From Deltaproteobacteria bacterium (lineage in GTDB: Bacteria; Desulfobacterota; JAENJC01): DNA of 51,941 bases. Below are positions 23,716-32,692 of this stretch, one piece after another. The translations under genes and the position numbers were made by a program. The first letter of the stretch is position 1. Each line of letters begins with the position of its first letter. The stretch lies in contig JAUSKU010000095.1 in the NCBI GenBank assembly GCA_030646755.1, forward strand, positions 1-51,941, read 5' to 3'. The notes beneath the pieces were generated by a model. It ran no database searches. It was not told the origin of the DNA and saw only the letters and a list, made by a program, of their open reading frames with translations.

Positions 23716-25305
23716 ATGCCCATAAGGCTCACAGATATACACCTCTCCCTTTCTGAAGAAGAGTCGACCCTCCTAAATAAAGCAGCCGCAGTCCTTAATA
23801 TCCCGAAGGAAAAGATAAAGAGTATAAAGATTGTAAAGAAGTCCCTCGATGCCAGGAAGAAGGACAGGATTTCTTTTGTTTACACCTTTGAGGTGGAGGC
23901 AGAGGAAGAGGTAGAGAAAAGCTTTAAAAAAGAAGAAAAAGCTAAAATAAAGGTAGTTGAAAAGGAGAGGCCGGCTTTCTTTCCAAGGCTCAGGACTGAA
24001 CTTCGTCCCGTCATCATCGGCTCTGGCCCTGCCGGTCTCTTTGCTGCCATGCGCCTCACGGAATACGGGCTAAGACCGATTCTTATTGAGAGGGGAAAAG
24101 AGGTCGAAAAGAGGGTCAGGGATGTTGAGAGGTTCTGGGCTGATAGGGTCTTAGACCCTGAGAGCAATGTCCAGTTCGGGGAGGGGGGCGCAGGTACCTT
24201 CTCAGACGGGAAGCTTACCACCAGGATTGATGATCCCAGGATATCTTATATATTGAAGACCTTTGTGGTCGCAGGCGCAAATGAGGAGATACTCTACCAG
24301 GCAAAGCCCCATATAGGGACCGACAGGCTCAGGGGTGTTGTCATAAACATGAGGAAGAGGCTCATATCCCTTGGCTGCGACGTGCGTTTCGAGTCAAAGG
24401 TAACTGACTTCAATGTCCGTGACGGCAAGATAGAGTCGGTAATAATAAACGAGAGGGAAGAGATAAAGACCGACCTCCTCATCCTTGCCATAGGCAACAG
24501 CGCCAGGGATACTTACGAAGCCCTGCATCATTCAGGGATTTCCCTTGAGAGAAAACCGTTTGCCATAGGGGTAAGAGTAGAGCACCCCCAGATGCTCGTA
24601 GATAAAATCCAGTACGGGAGGTCTGCGGGACACCCGAAGCTCCCGCCTGCCGAATATCTCCTTACCCACAATATGCCTGAAATAGGCCGCTCTGCTTATT
24701 CGTTCTGCATGTGCCCTGGAGGTTCCGTTATATCCGCATCTTCAGAGCCTGGCAGGCTGGTTGTTAACGGGATGTCACTTTCAAAAAGGGACTCACCCTA
24801 TGCCAACAGCGCCCTTGTCGTCACTGTAAGACCGGAAGACTTTGAAAGTTTCGGAGAAGGCCCTCTGGCCGGGATCGGGTTCCAGAGGAGATGGGAGGAG
24901 GCTGCGTTCAAGGCCGGAGGAGGGGATTATAACGCCCCTGCCCAGAGGGTCATCGACTTCCTGGATTCAAGGGAGACCCTTTCGCTTGGGAAATCAAGTT
25001 ACAGACCTGCCCTGACCCCTTCAGACATCAAGAAGTGTCTCCCCAGTTATGTCGTTGATGCCATGAGGGCTGCCCTTCCACACTTCGACAGGAAGATGAG
25101 GGGGTTTGTCTCCAAAGATGCGGTCCTGATAGGTGTTGAGACCAGGACATCTGCCCCGGTGAGGATCACAAGAGGTGTAGACCTTCAATCAGTTAATACA
25201 AAAGGATTATATCCTTGCGGTGAAGGGGCCGGATATGCTGGAGGGATCGTAAGCTCCGCCCTGGACGGCATCAAGGTTGCGGATACAATTGTAGGGGCGG
25301 GGTAA
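23716..25305 (+). CDS. FAD-dependent dehydrogenase (COG2509 type)
   Basis: The 529-residue protein has an N-terminal extension (about 1-90) followed by the dinucleotide motif VIIGSGPAGLFAAMRL, ERGKEVEKRVRDVERFW, QFGEGGAGTFSDGKLTTR and a C-terminal GEGAGYAGGIVSSALDGI. These mark the conserved uncharacterised flavoprotein family near the NAD(FAD)-utilising dehydrogenases. Its substrate is unknown. The stop codon and last codons (VGAG-stop) lie inside a TAGGGGC palindrome at 25291-25317, so a repeat has replaced or become the natural 3' end. Confidence 0.85.
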   Translation: MPIRLTDIHLSLSEEESTLLNKAAAVLNIPKEKIKSIKIVKKSLDARKKDRISFVYTFEVEAEEEVEKSFKKEEKAKIKVVEKERPAFFPRLRTELRPVIIGSGPAGLFAAMRLTEYGLRPILIERGKEVEKRVRDVERFWADRVLDPESNVQFGEGGAGTFSDGKLTTRIDDPRISYILKTFVVAGANEEILYQAKPHIGTDRLRGVVINMRKRLISLGCDVRFESKVTDFNVRDGKIESVIINEREEIKTDLLILAIGNSARDTYEALHHSGISLERKPFAIGVRVEHPQMLVDKIQYGRSAGHPKLPPAEYLLTHNMPEIGRSAYSFCMCPGGSVISASSEPGRLVVNGMSLSKRDSPYANSALVVTVRPEDFESFGEGPLAGIGFQRRWEEAAFKAGGGDYNAPAQRVIDFLDSRETLSLGKSSYRPALTPSDIKKCLPSYVVDAMRAALPHFDRKMRGFVSKDAVLIGVETRTSAPVRITRGVDLQSVNTKGLYPCGEGAGYAGGIVSSALDGIKVADTIVGAG

Positions 25306-25317
25306 CCCCGCCCCTAC
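25291..25317. repeat. TAGGGGCGGGG palindrome at gene end
   Basis: GTAGGGGCGGGG (25291-25302) and its complement (25306-25317) are separated by three bases. The element contains the stop codon of the FAD gene and lies 6 bp before the end of the opposing degP gene. It can fold on both strands and probably ends both messages. Confidence 0.75.
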
Positions 25318-25323
25318 CCATTA

Positions 25324-26796
25324 TCACTTTATCTTCAATGTCACAAACAGCGTGCTCTCTCCCCTCTTGACGAGGAGGAGCACAGTATTACCTTTTATGC
25401 CCTTCAAGGCGCTCTTGTAATCGGAAAGGTTTTTAACCGGGACCTTGTTGACCTCTTTAATAATGTCGCCTTTGGCTATTCCGGCATTCCCGGCTGCCGA
25501 ATCGGCCTCCACATCAGTAACTATAAGGCCTGTAGTATCTTCGAGAGAGAAGTATTTGGCTATCTCAGGTGTTATCTCCTGGAGATCCATCCCGAGGTCC
25601 TTCTCAACTTTTTCAGCTGCGGCCTTTTCTTCCTTCATCTCCCCGATCTTCACCTTTACCTTAATCTCCTTACTTTCCCGGAGGACCAGGAGTTCAACCT
25701 CCTTACCTACAGGTGTCATTCCAACCAGCCTTGAAAGGTCGTTCATCTTGTCAACATCTTTCCCGTCATAGCGAAGGACAATGTCTCCTCTCTTTAACCC
25801 TGCTGCATCAGCCGGGCTGTCTTTTACTATATCCGAGACCAACGCCCCTTTCTCCTTTGCAAGGCCGAAAGATTCGGCCAGCTCCGGCGTCACGTGCTGG
25901 ATCATCACTCCAAGCCACCCCCTTGTGACCTTCCCCTTTTCCCTGAGCTGGGCAAGGATCTCCTTGGCCATGTTTACAGGTATGGCAAACCCAATCCCTA
26001 TATTCCCCCCACTCGGAGAGAATATCATGGTGTTTATCCCGACCACCTCCCCTTTCGTATTAAAGAGAGGGCCTCCGCTGTTGCCGGGGTTTATGGACGC
26101 ATCGGTCTGGATGAAGTTGTCGTAAGGGCCTGCTCCCACTACCCTGCCCTTGGCGCTCACTATACCGGCAGTCACCGTCTGGTCCAGGCCGAAGGGGTTC
26201 CCTATGGCAAGGACCCAGTCGCCAACTTCAAGCTCATCGGAGTTGCCGAGAGATACAATGGGCAGGTCCCCGTTGGCCTTTATCTTTATAAGGGCTATGT
26301 CGGTCTTCGGGTCGCGCCCTATTACTTCTCCTTCGTAGACCTTCTCGTCGGAAAGGCTCACCTTTATCTCAGTGGCGTTGTCAATCACATGGGTATTCGT
26401 CAGTATATAACCGTCCTTCGATATGATAAAGCCTGAGCCGAGGCTCTTCCTCTTCAGGTCCTTCTGAGGCATGTCTCCGAAAAACCTGTCAAAGAAGTCA
26501 TCTCCAAAGAAATCCCGGAATTGGTCGAATTCATGCCCAGGCTGCCCCGGCATACCCCTGAACCCGCGTTGTTTAATGACCTGGGTAGTGCTGATATTCA
26601 CAACTGCCGGTTTCAGTGCCTTTACCAGCCCTGAAAACGATTGAGGCCTCCCTTCTGCCAGTAGGGCAGGTTTTGACTCCTTACCGTCCGAGGCCTCTGC
26701 ATTGCTCTGGGTGGAGGATGCGGTCAAAAGGGCTGTAACCAGGGAAAACAGGGAGGCAATTAACATGGCCTTCCAAGTAAATCTCCTCTCTTTCAT
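25324..26796 (-). CDS. degP: Periplasmic serine protease DegP/HtrA
   Basis: The start is ATG 26796, because GGAGG lies just upstream; an ATG at 26808 contains that site and is rejected. The 490-residue product has a signal peptide, a trypsin-like domain with His in LTNTHVIDN, Asp in DPKTDIALIKI and Ser in GNSGGPLF, and two PDZ domains (about 285-375 and 395-485). It degrades or refolds damaged periplasmic and outer-membrane proteins. The first PDZ begins GWLGVMIQHVTPELAESFGL as in Do-family enzymes. It converges with the FAD gene. Confidence 0.95.
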   Translation of the reverse strand: MKERRFTWKAMLIASLFSLVTALLTASSTQSNAEASDGKESKPALLAEGRPQSFSGLVKALKPAVVNISTTQVIKQRGFRGMPGQPGHEFDQFRDFFGDDFFDRFFGDMPQKDLKRKSLGSGFIISKDGYILTNTHVIDNATEIKVSLSDEKVYEGEVIGRDPKTDIALIKIKANGDLPIVSLGNSDELEVGDWVLAIGNPFGLDQTVTAGIVSAKGRVVGAGPYDNFIQTDASINPGNSGGPLFNTKGEVVGINTMIFSPSGGNIGIGFAIPVNMAKEILAQLREKGKVTRGWLGVMIQHVTPELAESFGLAKEKGALVSDIVKDSPADAAGLKRGDIVLRYDGKDVDKMNDLSRLVGMTPVGKEVELLVLRESKEIKVKVKIGEMKEEKAAAEKVEKDLGMDLQEITPEIAKYFSLEDTTGLIVTDVEADSAAGNAGIAKGDIIKEVNKVPVKNLSDYKSALKGIKGNTVLLLVKRGESTLFVTLKIK

Positions 26797-26841
26797 TTTA
26801 ACCTCCATAAACTATGAATCTTAGACGGGTATCTTTTATTA

Positions 26842-26870
26842 TAATTAACAAAGTGATAAAGCTCTGTCAA
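26842..26870 (-). promoter_or_regulatory. degP: Probable degP promoter
   Basis: On the minus strand TTGACA (26870-26865) precedes TAATTA at 17 bp; a TATAAT follows 4 bp further on. Either could be the -10. The leader to ATG 26796 is about 40 bases. Confidence 0.5.
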
Positions 26871-26983
26871 GGGTACCAATCGAGGCACAGCCCATTCAAC
26901 AGTCGATGATTTTGGTGTGGAGTATGTAGATTTGGGAGGATGGAATTACAATAAGGGACTTTTTTGAGTTTTAGTGCAAATTT

Positions 26984-27009
26984 GCATTCAAATAAAGACA
27001 TTTGAATGC
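26984..27009. repeat. Perfect 10-bp inverted repeat after the tRNA
   Basis: GCATTCAAAT (26984-26993) and ATTTGAATGC (27000-27009) enclose AAAGAC, 31 bp past the tRNA 3' end on the minus strand. There is no T-tract, so it is at best a weak terminator or processing stem. No gene is seen between degP and the tRNA. Confidence 0.5.
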
Positions 27010-27039
27010 CCGCGGATAATACCCATCCGGGTATAAATA

Positions 27040-27124
<85 letters not shown>

Positions 27125-27212
27125 ACAGGCATTAAATTAGCATCAAAAACCCTATCCTGTCAAGGACTTTTCCTCGTGTTAATCCCTGGTTTAAAATTAG
27201 TTAAAAATTATC

Positions 27213-27241
27213 TTGACAACGCAATGCATCCACAATATATT
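27213..27241 (+). promoter_or_regulatory. nrdJ: nrdJ promoter
   Basis: TTGACA (27213-27218), 17 bp and TATATT (27236-27241) make a near-consensus promoter with the expected start near 27248. The -10 lies inside NrdR box 1. The leader of about 180 bases holds a GCTGGC/GCCAGC stem (about 27332-27359); I could not recognise a cobalamin riboswitch in it. Confidence 0.75.
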
Positions 27242-27276
27242 GTGGTTAATTGAAAATGAGACACAATATAGGGTAT
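27230..27276 (+). promoter_or_regulatory. Tandem NrdR boxes
   Basis: Box 1 is CCACAATATATTGTGG (27230-27245), a full palindrome of the ACACwATATATwGTGT type. Box 2 is ACACAATATAGGGTAT (27261-27276), better in its left half. They are 31 bp apart, three helical turns, as is usual for the ATP/dATP-sensing repressor NrdR. The nrdR gene lies at 32693 in this window, so nrdJ is very likely its target. Confidence 0.85.
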
Positions 27277-27431
27277 GTTTAAGGTTGTAAGGCTTCGATT
27301 TCAGCAGGTTTTTTAAGATATTGTATACAAAAGGCTGGCAACGGATTCATTCCGGGCCAGCTGCGGGGATCTGGGGGCATCGGAGTAGCGTAGCGACGCA
27401 CGGGCCACCGTATAAAAATAGGAGGTATGTT

Positions 27432-29756
27432 ATGGAAGAGATAAGCGGGAATGTGAGCGAAGGCGGACACATAGGAAGTGCAACCACAGGGCATCTTTCG
27501 AAGGGAAAGAGGACAAAAGGGCACAAGCCTCAACTCAGCCTTGCTCCCAATGCCCTGAAGGTGCTGGAAAAAAGATACTTGAAGAAGGATGATACAGGGA
27601 AGCCCATAGAGGCCCCTGAAGAGATGTTCAGGAGGGTGGCAAGAAACATCGCATCGGCAGACCTCCTTTTCGACCCTACTGCCAATGTGAAAGAGATAGA
27701 AGATGAGTTTTACGGCGTCATGACCGCACTTGAGTTCCTACCGAACTCCCCCACACTCATGAATGCTGGTCGTGATCTCCAGCAGCTCTCCGCCTGCTTT
27801 GTCCTCCCAGTGGAGGACTCCATGGAATCGATATTTGATGCCATAAAGTACACGGCACTTATCCACAAGAGCGGCGGAGGCACGGGCTTTTCCTTCTCAA
27901 GGCTGAGGCCGTCCAATGACACCGTTGCCTCAACCAAGGGCGTATCCAGCGGTCCCATATCGTTCATGATGGCATTTGATGCGGCCACGGAGACAGTGAA
28001 GCAGGGCGGAACCAGGAGGGGTGCCAATATGGGAATCCTCCGGGTTGACCACCCCGATATCCTGAACTTCATCACATGCAAGAAGGACAGCGACAAGCTC
28101 AGCAACTTCAACATATCCGTGGCCATAACGGAAAGGTTCATGGAGGCGGTGGACAAGGGCGAGGACTACGAGCTTATAAATCCCAGGACAAAGAAACCCT
28201 GCGGGACCCTCCCTGCAAAGCAGGTATTCGACCTTATCACGGAGATGGCATGGAAGACTGGGGACCCTGGGATCATATTCATAGACAGGATGAACAGGGA
28301 CAACCCCACCCCCAAGCTTGGGGATATAGAGTCCACAAACCCTTGCGGAGAGCAGCCCCTTCTCCCTTATGAGTCCTGCAACCTGGGCTCCATAAACCTG
28401 ACCAGGGTGGTTGAGGACGGGAAGATCAATTATGAAAAACTTGCATCCCTCATACACACAGCCGTCCATTTCTTAGACAACGTCATAGAGATGAACAAGT
28501 TCCCCCTTCCCAAGATCAAGGAGATGACCCAGGGGAACCGCAAGATAGGTCTTGGGGTCATGGGATTTGCGGACATGCTCATAATGCTGGGTATCCCATA
28601 TAATTCGGAAGAAGCGGTAAAGCTCGCCGAGGATGTCATGGGGTTCCTCCAGACCGAGTCAAAGAAGGCATCTCAGGAGCTGGCCCTTATGCGCGGTGCA
28701 TTCCCGAACTTTGACGGGAGCATCTACAGCAAGCCCGGCGCGCCCAAGCTCAGGAACGCCACAACTACAACCATCGCCCCCACGGGCACCATAAGCATCA
28801 TTGCCAGCGCCTCCAGCGGAATTGAGCCCCTCTTTGCGATATCGTACGTAAGGAACGTCATGGACAACACAGAGCTCCCTGAGGTGAATCTGTTGTTCGA
28901 GCAGATAGCAAAAGAGGAAGGTTTTTATTCCGAGGCCCTCATGAGGGAGATCGCCAAGCACGGCACCGTCTCCGACGTGGAAGGGGTGCCTGAGAAGTAC
29001 AGGAAGATATTCGCCACCGCCCACGACGTATCCCCGGAATGGCATATCCGCATCCAGGCCGCATTCCAGAAATACACGGACAATGCGGTTTCAAAGACCG
29101 TAAACTTCCCCAATGACGCAACCATTGAGGACGTAGAGAAGGTTTACAGCCTTGCCGCAAATACCGGGTGCAAAGGCGTGACCATTTACAGGGACGGGAG
29201 CAAGGACGTTCAGGTGCTATATGCCGGGGACAGCAAGTCGAAGTCCGCTCCAACTGGAAAGGTCGAAGAACCAGATTTCAGACTGAACATAACCCCAAGG
29301 CCGAGGCCTGAGGTCACCACAGGGACCACCCAGAAGATCGGCACCGGGTGCGGAAACCTCTATGTTACCATAAACGAGGATGAGCACGGCTTATGCGAGA
29401 TCTTTTCCCAGATGGGCAAATCAGGAGGGTGCGCATCATCCCAGTCAGAGGCGGTGAGCCGCCTCGTATCCCTTGCCCTGAGGGCAGGCGTTGCCCCCGA
29501 ATCGATTCTTGAGCAGCTTGCCGGAATAAGGTGTCCCATGCCCCAATGGCAGAGCGGGGGGATGGTCCTCTCCTGTCCCGACGGAATCGCCAAGGTTCTG
29601 AAGAATTACCTTGGAAACAGGGGGATGCTTGACACATCAGGCTCAAAGCAGGTACGTGGAGATATGGCGGGCATGTGCCCCGACTGCGGCCACGTCCTCG
29701 AGTTCCTCGAAGGATGCATGGTCTGTAGAGCCTGCGGGCATTCAAAGTGCAGTTAA
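27432..29756 (+). CDS. nrdJ: Adenosylcobalamin-dependent ribonucleotide reductase (class II)
   Basis: Start ATG 27432 follows GGAGG; upstream in-frame codons lack a ribosome site. The 774-residue enzyme has an N-terminal LAPNALKVLEKRYLKKD and FRRVARNIASADL, the substrate-site Cys in QQLSACFVLP, the active-site block NPCGEQPLLPYESCNLGSIN, and PTGTISIIASASSGIEPLFA. It ends with a Cys-rich tail (CPDCGH...CMVCRACGH) that resembles the thioredoxin-linked reducing tail/zinc-ribbon of B12-type enzymes. It reduces NDPs or NTPs to deoxy forms without oxygen dependence. NrdR boxes upstream and a strong terminator downstream make it a single-gene unit. Confidence 0.95.
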   Translation: MEEISGNVSEGGHIGSATTGHLSKGKRTKGHKPQLSLAPNALKVLEKRYLKKDDTGKPIEAPEEMFRRVARNIASADLLFDPTANVKEIEDEFYGVMTALEFLPNSPTLMNAGRDLQQLSACFVLPVEDSMESIFDAIKYTALIHKSGGGTGFSFSRLRPSNDTVASTKGVSSGPISFMMAFDAATETVKQGGTRRGANMGILRVDHPDILNFITCKKDSDKLSNFNISVAITERFMEAVDKGEDYELINPRTKKPCGTLPAKQVFDLITEMAWKTGDPGIIFIDRMNRDNPTPKLGDIESTNPCGEQPLLPYESCNLGSINLTRVVEDGKINYEKLASLIHTAVHFLDNVIEMNKFPLPKIKEMTQGNRKIGLGVMGFADMLIMLGIPYNSEEAVKLAEDVMGFLQTESKKASQELALMRGAFPNFDGSIYSKPGAPKLRNATTTTIAPTGTISIIASASSGIEPLFAISYVRNVMDNTELPEVNLLFEQIAKEEGFYSEALMREIAKHGTVSDVEGVPEKYRKIFATAHDVSPEWHIRIQAAFQKYTDNAVSKTVNFPNDATIEDVEKVYSLAANTGCKGVTIYRDGSKDVQVLYAGDSKSKSAPTGKVEEPDFRLNITPRPRPEVTTGTTQKIGTGCGNLYVTINEDEHGLCEIFSQMGKSGGCASSQSEAVSRLVSLALRAGVAPESILEQLAGIRCPMPQWQSGGMVLSCPDGIAKVLKNYLGNRGMLDTSGSKQVRGDMAGMCPDCGHVLEFLEGCMVCRACGHSKCS

Positions 29757-29762
29757 TAAAAG

Positions 29763-29786
29763 GGGAGCCGAAAGGCTCCCTTTTTT
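29763..29786 (+). terminator. nrdJ: Rho-independent terminator of nrdJ
   Basis: GGGAGCC (29763-29769), a GAAA tetraloop, GGCTCCC (29774-29780) and six T follow the nrdJ stop within 10 bases. A second hairpin, CCCCTTA-TCT-TAAGGGG, lies at about 29805-29821. Confidence 0.9.
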
Positions 29787-29940
29787 CATAACCCCTCCCG
29801 ACCTCCCCTTATCTTAAGGGGCGGAGTAGGGCTGTTCACCTTCTTAGGGTAAGAATGGAGAGCGGGTGTTACGATTGCAGCTTCCCTTCTTAAGTAGAGG
29901 GCCGCGTCCCCATTATTTCTAAGAATCGAGGTGTTTAGAG

Positions 29941-30540
29941 ATGGAATGGTTAATAGAAAATAGGCAATGGGTTTTTAGTGGTATAGGCGTTATGATTCTG
30001 CCCCTATTAGGGAGCCTCTTTTATAGGTTAAGAAAGAATAGTTCTGATAAACCGGCTGTGATAAAAAATTCCCTAACAATCAATAATAATATAGGTTCTA
30101 CAGCTAATGCTGGTCGACAAAATGAGTATTCCGATGTTGATATAGATTCTTTAAAGCCAAAATCTCACATTTTGTTCATTGACGATGATGTCAACTTCAA
30201 AGTTGTCAGCATTTTAAAAAAATCTGGCTGGATAAACACTAAGCGAGTTAAAGATATTAAAGCCTTGGATTGCCCAGAAGTTCGCGATGCCCAGATTCTT
30301 TTTATAGATATTCAAGGGGTCGGCAAGATTTTAGAATTCCCAGACGAAGGTTTAGGTCTGGCCTCCGCCTTAAAAGACAGGTATCCAGAGAAAAAAGTTA
30401 TAATATATTCGGCTGAAACCAAGGGTGACCGCTTCCATCAAGCTTTGAAAAAAGCTGATACTTTTTTACCCAAAAATGCGAGCCCATACGAGTTTACGCA
30501 GATTGTTGAAGAGTTCAGTAAGGAGCTATTCACCAAATGA
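29941..30540 (+). CDS. Membrane-anchored receiver-domain protein
   Basis: The 199-residue protein has an N-terminal membrane segment in WVFSGIGVMILPLLGSLFY (about 10-28), a polar Asn-rich linker (NSLTINNNIGS) and a response-regulator receiver fold (about 75-195). Receiver features are the acidic cluster FIDDD, the phospho-acceptor candidate in LFIDIQGVGK, Ser in IIYSAETKGD and Lys in FLPKNASP. No output domain follows. N-terminal segments of the W-F-S-G-I-G type recur in bacterial conflict proteins, as I recall. It overlaps the next gene by ATGA and forms a two-gene unit with lower GC than its surroundings. Confidence 0.75.
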   Translation: MEWLIENRQWVFSGIGVMILPLLGSLFYRLRKNSSDKPAVIKNSLTINNNIGSTANAGRQNEYSDVDIDSLKPKSHILFIDDDVNFKVVSILKKSGWINTKRVKDIKALDCPEVRDAQILFIDIQGVGKILEFPDEGLGLASALKDRYPEKKVIIYSAETKGDRFHQALKKADTFLPKNASPYEFTQIVEEFSKELFTK

Positions 30541-31592
30541 GCTCACCACAATTATACTTCCACATGGTTAACTCAAAAGGAAAGGCCATATACTCAAATC
30601 TGTCTGGGCACTGCTTAAAGTGTTTTGAGAATTGTTCATCTTCAAGGCAATCAAGTCTAAAGTGTCAAGTAACCAGTCAACCACGAAAATTCGGGAAAAC
30701 AGAAAGTTCACATGGAAAGGCCTTTCTCTGTGTCAATGATTCAAATATAGTAAGAAGTTCGCGCCTTTTCAAGGAGAAACTTGGCATATACGGTGCAGTG
30801 CTTGAGGAATTGGATACAATGCGCAGTGAAATTACCGCCGAAATAAATGTGACGACAAAACGGTTATTACATAATTTATCTTCTCTAAACGGGAAGAATA
30901 TTCAGGAAATATATGATTTAGTTTCCCAAGAGGCTCTAACCGGCAATATTAATGAGCAGCTAAAAATAGTAAAAACCTCTATTAATAGTAATCTGACTGA
31001 TGCAGCAACTGCCATTCTTAAAATTGCCAAATATAATGCCGCAATTAAAACGGAATTTGCTGTATTTAAAAAGCTCTATGAGACATCCCCGGTGCTTCAA
31101 TTCAAGGAACATCTTATTCGAAAAGTTACTCTTAACATACTTCACATCTTCTTTCAGGACTTTACTGATAAGCATGTTTATGTTGAAGTTGAACCATTTG
31201 ACGGCAAAGTCGAATTAGACTATGAGTCTATACATGTTGTGCTCTACCATGTGATCGACAATACTGCCAAGTATATACAGCCCCATTCTATACTTCTTGT
31301 TTCCTTTTCACACAAAAATAAAGTTACTTCGGTTATATTTGATATGATGAGCCTCCAGATAAGCGATGAAGATATAAAAAATATTTTTCTTGAGGGTTAT
31401 TCTGGCACATGGGCTCGCAAACAACATTTAGCAGGTGATGGTATAGGTATGTCAATTGTACAAAGTATATTGAAGCTAAATAGGGCTGAAATAAGAATAA
31501 CAAGAAATAAAACACCCGCCAAAAATGTAAATATTGGTAATTTGCCATACGAAAATAATGTTTTTGAAATAACATTTGGTAGCAATCCTTAA
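30537..31592 (+). CDS. Histidine-kinase-like ATPase with Cys-rich N-terminus
   Basis: The 351-residue protein begins with a short Cys cluster (GHCLKCFENC and a later KCQ), possibly metal binding. A helical region contains RLLHNLSSLNGKNIQEIYDL, whose His is a plausible phospho-acceptor. A C-terminal HATPase fold has the N-box VLYHVIDNTAKY and G2 box GDGIGMSIVQSIL. There are no membrane segments or sensor domains that I recognise. It is translationally coupled to the membrane-bound receiver protein upstream, suggesting a phosphotransfer pair located at the membrane. Its signal and output are unknown; an accessory defence or stress function is only a guess from context. Confidence 0.75.
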   Translation: MSSPQLYFHMVNSKGKAIYSNLSGHCLKCFENCSSSRQSSLKCQVTSQPRKFGKTESSHGKAFLCVNDSNIVRSSRLFKEKLGIYGAVLEELDTMRSEITAEINVTTKRLLHNLSSLNGKNIQEIYDLVSQEALTGNINEQLKIVKTSINSNLTDAATAILKIAKYNAAIKTEFAVFKKLYETSPVLQFKEHLIRKVTLNILHIFFQDFTDKHVYVEVEPFDGKVELDYESIHVVLYHVIDNTAKYIQPHSILLVSFSHKNKVTSVIFDMMSLQISDEDIKNIFLEGYSGTWARKQHLAGDGIGMSIVQSILKLNRAEIRITRNKTPAKNVNIGNLPYENNVFEITFGSNP

Positions 31593-31603
31593 TAAAAGAA
31601 ACA

Positions 31604-31629
31604 GAATAAATGGGACGGTTCTATTTTTT
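31604..31629 (+). repeat. Left copy of 26-bp direct repeat (GGGACGGTTCT family)
   Basis: A 26-base sequence starting GAATAAATGGGACGGTTCTA occurs here and identically at 31797-31822, 193 bp away, bracketing the decayed transposase. Such ends belong to REP-associated tyrosine transposase elements. An inverted degenerate partner (TTAGAACCG) lies near 31879. Confidence 0.8.
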
Positions 31630-31667
31630 TTGATGACATCGAAAAAAGGTTGTGATAGATTCGGCCT

Positions 31668-31796
31668 ATGCCAAGGACAGCGAGGACAGCACCGGCGGGA
31701 TACGTGTATCACGTGCTTACGCGCGGCAACAACCGTCAGGATGTTTTCAAGGACGAAAAAGATTACGAATACTACATTGCCATATTGGAGAGGTAG
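31668..31796 (+). pseudogene. REP-associated (IS200-like, Y1) transposase stump
   Basis: ATG 31668 to TAG 31794-31796 encodes 42 residues, MPRTARTAPAGYVYHVLTRG, NNRQDVFKDEKDYEYY and IAILER. This is the conserved N-terminus of Y1_Tnp/RAYT proteins, which normally run to about 200-300 residues. The HUH and tyrosine motifs are gone, and the frame ends exactly at the second direct repeat. An internal deletion by recombination between repeats is the likely cause. Confidence 0.88.
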
Positions 31797-31822
31797 GAAT
31801 AAATGGGACGGTTCTATTTTTT
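31797..31822 (+). repeat. Right copy of 26-bp direct repeat
   Basis: Identical to 31604-31629. The following 31823-32127 contains a degenerate inverted end (TTAGAACCGTTTTTTTGTCC near 31879-31899) and AT-rich sequence upstream of the deaminase gene; I see no further gene there. Confidence 0.8.
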
Positions 31823-32127
31823 AAAACATAAGGTATTCAGTGCTTGAAGGCGCCCGGATATTAAGCAGAAAAAGAAATTAGAACCGTTTTTTTGTCCAAT
31901 GAGAGGGGTGCAGTTCAGAAGTAGAAATTACGAAAAAGTATTTGAGCATGATTTTCCCTTCACTTTGTTTTTTTATGATTTGAGGAGAATCTTGACGACA
32001 AACTATCATAATCTATTTACAATGACAATTAGATTGTAATGTGCCCCTACCCTGCCTTTTTTCTTGACCCAAAAGCCTAATTCCAATAAACTGTCATTAT
32101 TACAATCAGAATTGGAGTTTTTAACGA

Positions 32128-32583
32128 ATGCAGCGTCCAACGTGGGAAGAGTATTTCATGGAGATTGCGTACCTTGTGGCCAAGAGATCTACTTGTCTCA
32201 GGCGCCAGGTGGGTGCGGTTATAGTAAAGAACAAAAACATCCTGGCAACCGGCTACAACGGGGTCCCTAAAGGGATAACCCACTGCGAGGTTACGGGATG
32301 CTTGAGGGAGAAGATGAATGTGCCTTCCGGTGAGAGGCACGAGCTGTGCCGGGGGCTTCATGCGGAGCAGAACGCCATAATACAGGCTGCCTACCACGGG
32401 ACAAGCATTGCAGGATCGGACCTATACTGCACCAACAGGCCGTGCATTATATGCAGCAAGATGATAATAAATGCAGGGATAGAGAGGGTATACTACCAGG
32501 ATGGATACTCTGACCCCCTTGCGGAAGAGATGATCACAGAGTCGGGCCTGATACTTATAAAAATGGAGCCTAAAAAAGAATAA
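32128..32583 (+). CDS. dCMP deaminase family protein
   Basis: The 151-residue zinc deaminase has the site LHAEQNAI (His/Glu) and the PCxxC motif in [10 protein letters not shown], plus an extra CEVTGC zinc site typical of dCMP deaminases (ComEB-like). It probably converts dCMP to dUMP for thymidylate synthesis. It sits two genes downstream of the ribonucleotide reductase region and next to nrdR, a reasonable nucleotide-metabolism grouping. Confidence 0.9.
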   Translation: MQRPTWEEYFMEIAYLVAKRSTCLRRQVGAVIVKNKNILATGYNGVPKGITHCEVTGCLREKMNVPSGERHELCRGLHAEQNAIIQAAYHGTSIAGSDLYCTNRPCIICSKMIINAGIERVYYQDGYSDPLAEEMITESGLILIKMEPKKE

Positions 32584-32590
32584 AAATCAA

Positions 32591-32674
32591 CCCCACCCTC
32601 ACCTTAATCCTCTCCCTGAGGGAGAGGAAGTTTTATCCCCTCCCTTTCAAGGGGAGGGCTGGGTGGGGATGGGG
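32591..32674. repeat. Composite palindromic repeat before nrdR
   Basis: Nested stems CCTCTCCCT-GA-GGGAGAGG (about 32609-32627) and CCCCTCCCTT/AAGGGGAGGG (about 32637-32658) lie inside an outer CCCCACCC...GGGTGGGG pair. Elements of this kind are common intergenic REP-like repeats. It may terminate the deaminase transcript. Confidence 0.65.
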
Positions 32675-32692
32675 TAAACAGGAGACTTTCAG

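Noticed and set aside
27246..27431. Cobalamin riboswitch in the nrdJ leader
   Set aside because: A B12-dependent enzyme made this attractive, but I cannot find the B12-box or the conserved GCCACTG/GGGAA core; only one ordinary stem is visible.
27321..27431. 37-codon N-terminal extension of nrdJ
   Set aside because: No ribosome site, whereas ATG 27432 has GGAGG; the extension overlaps the structured leader.
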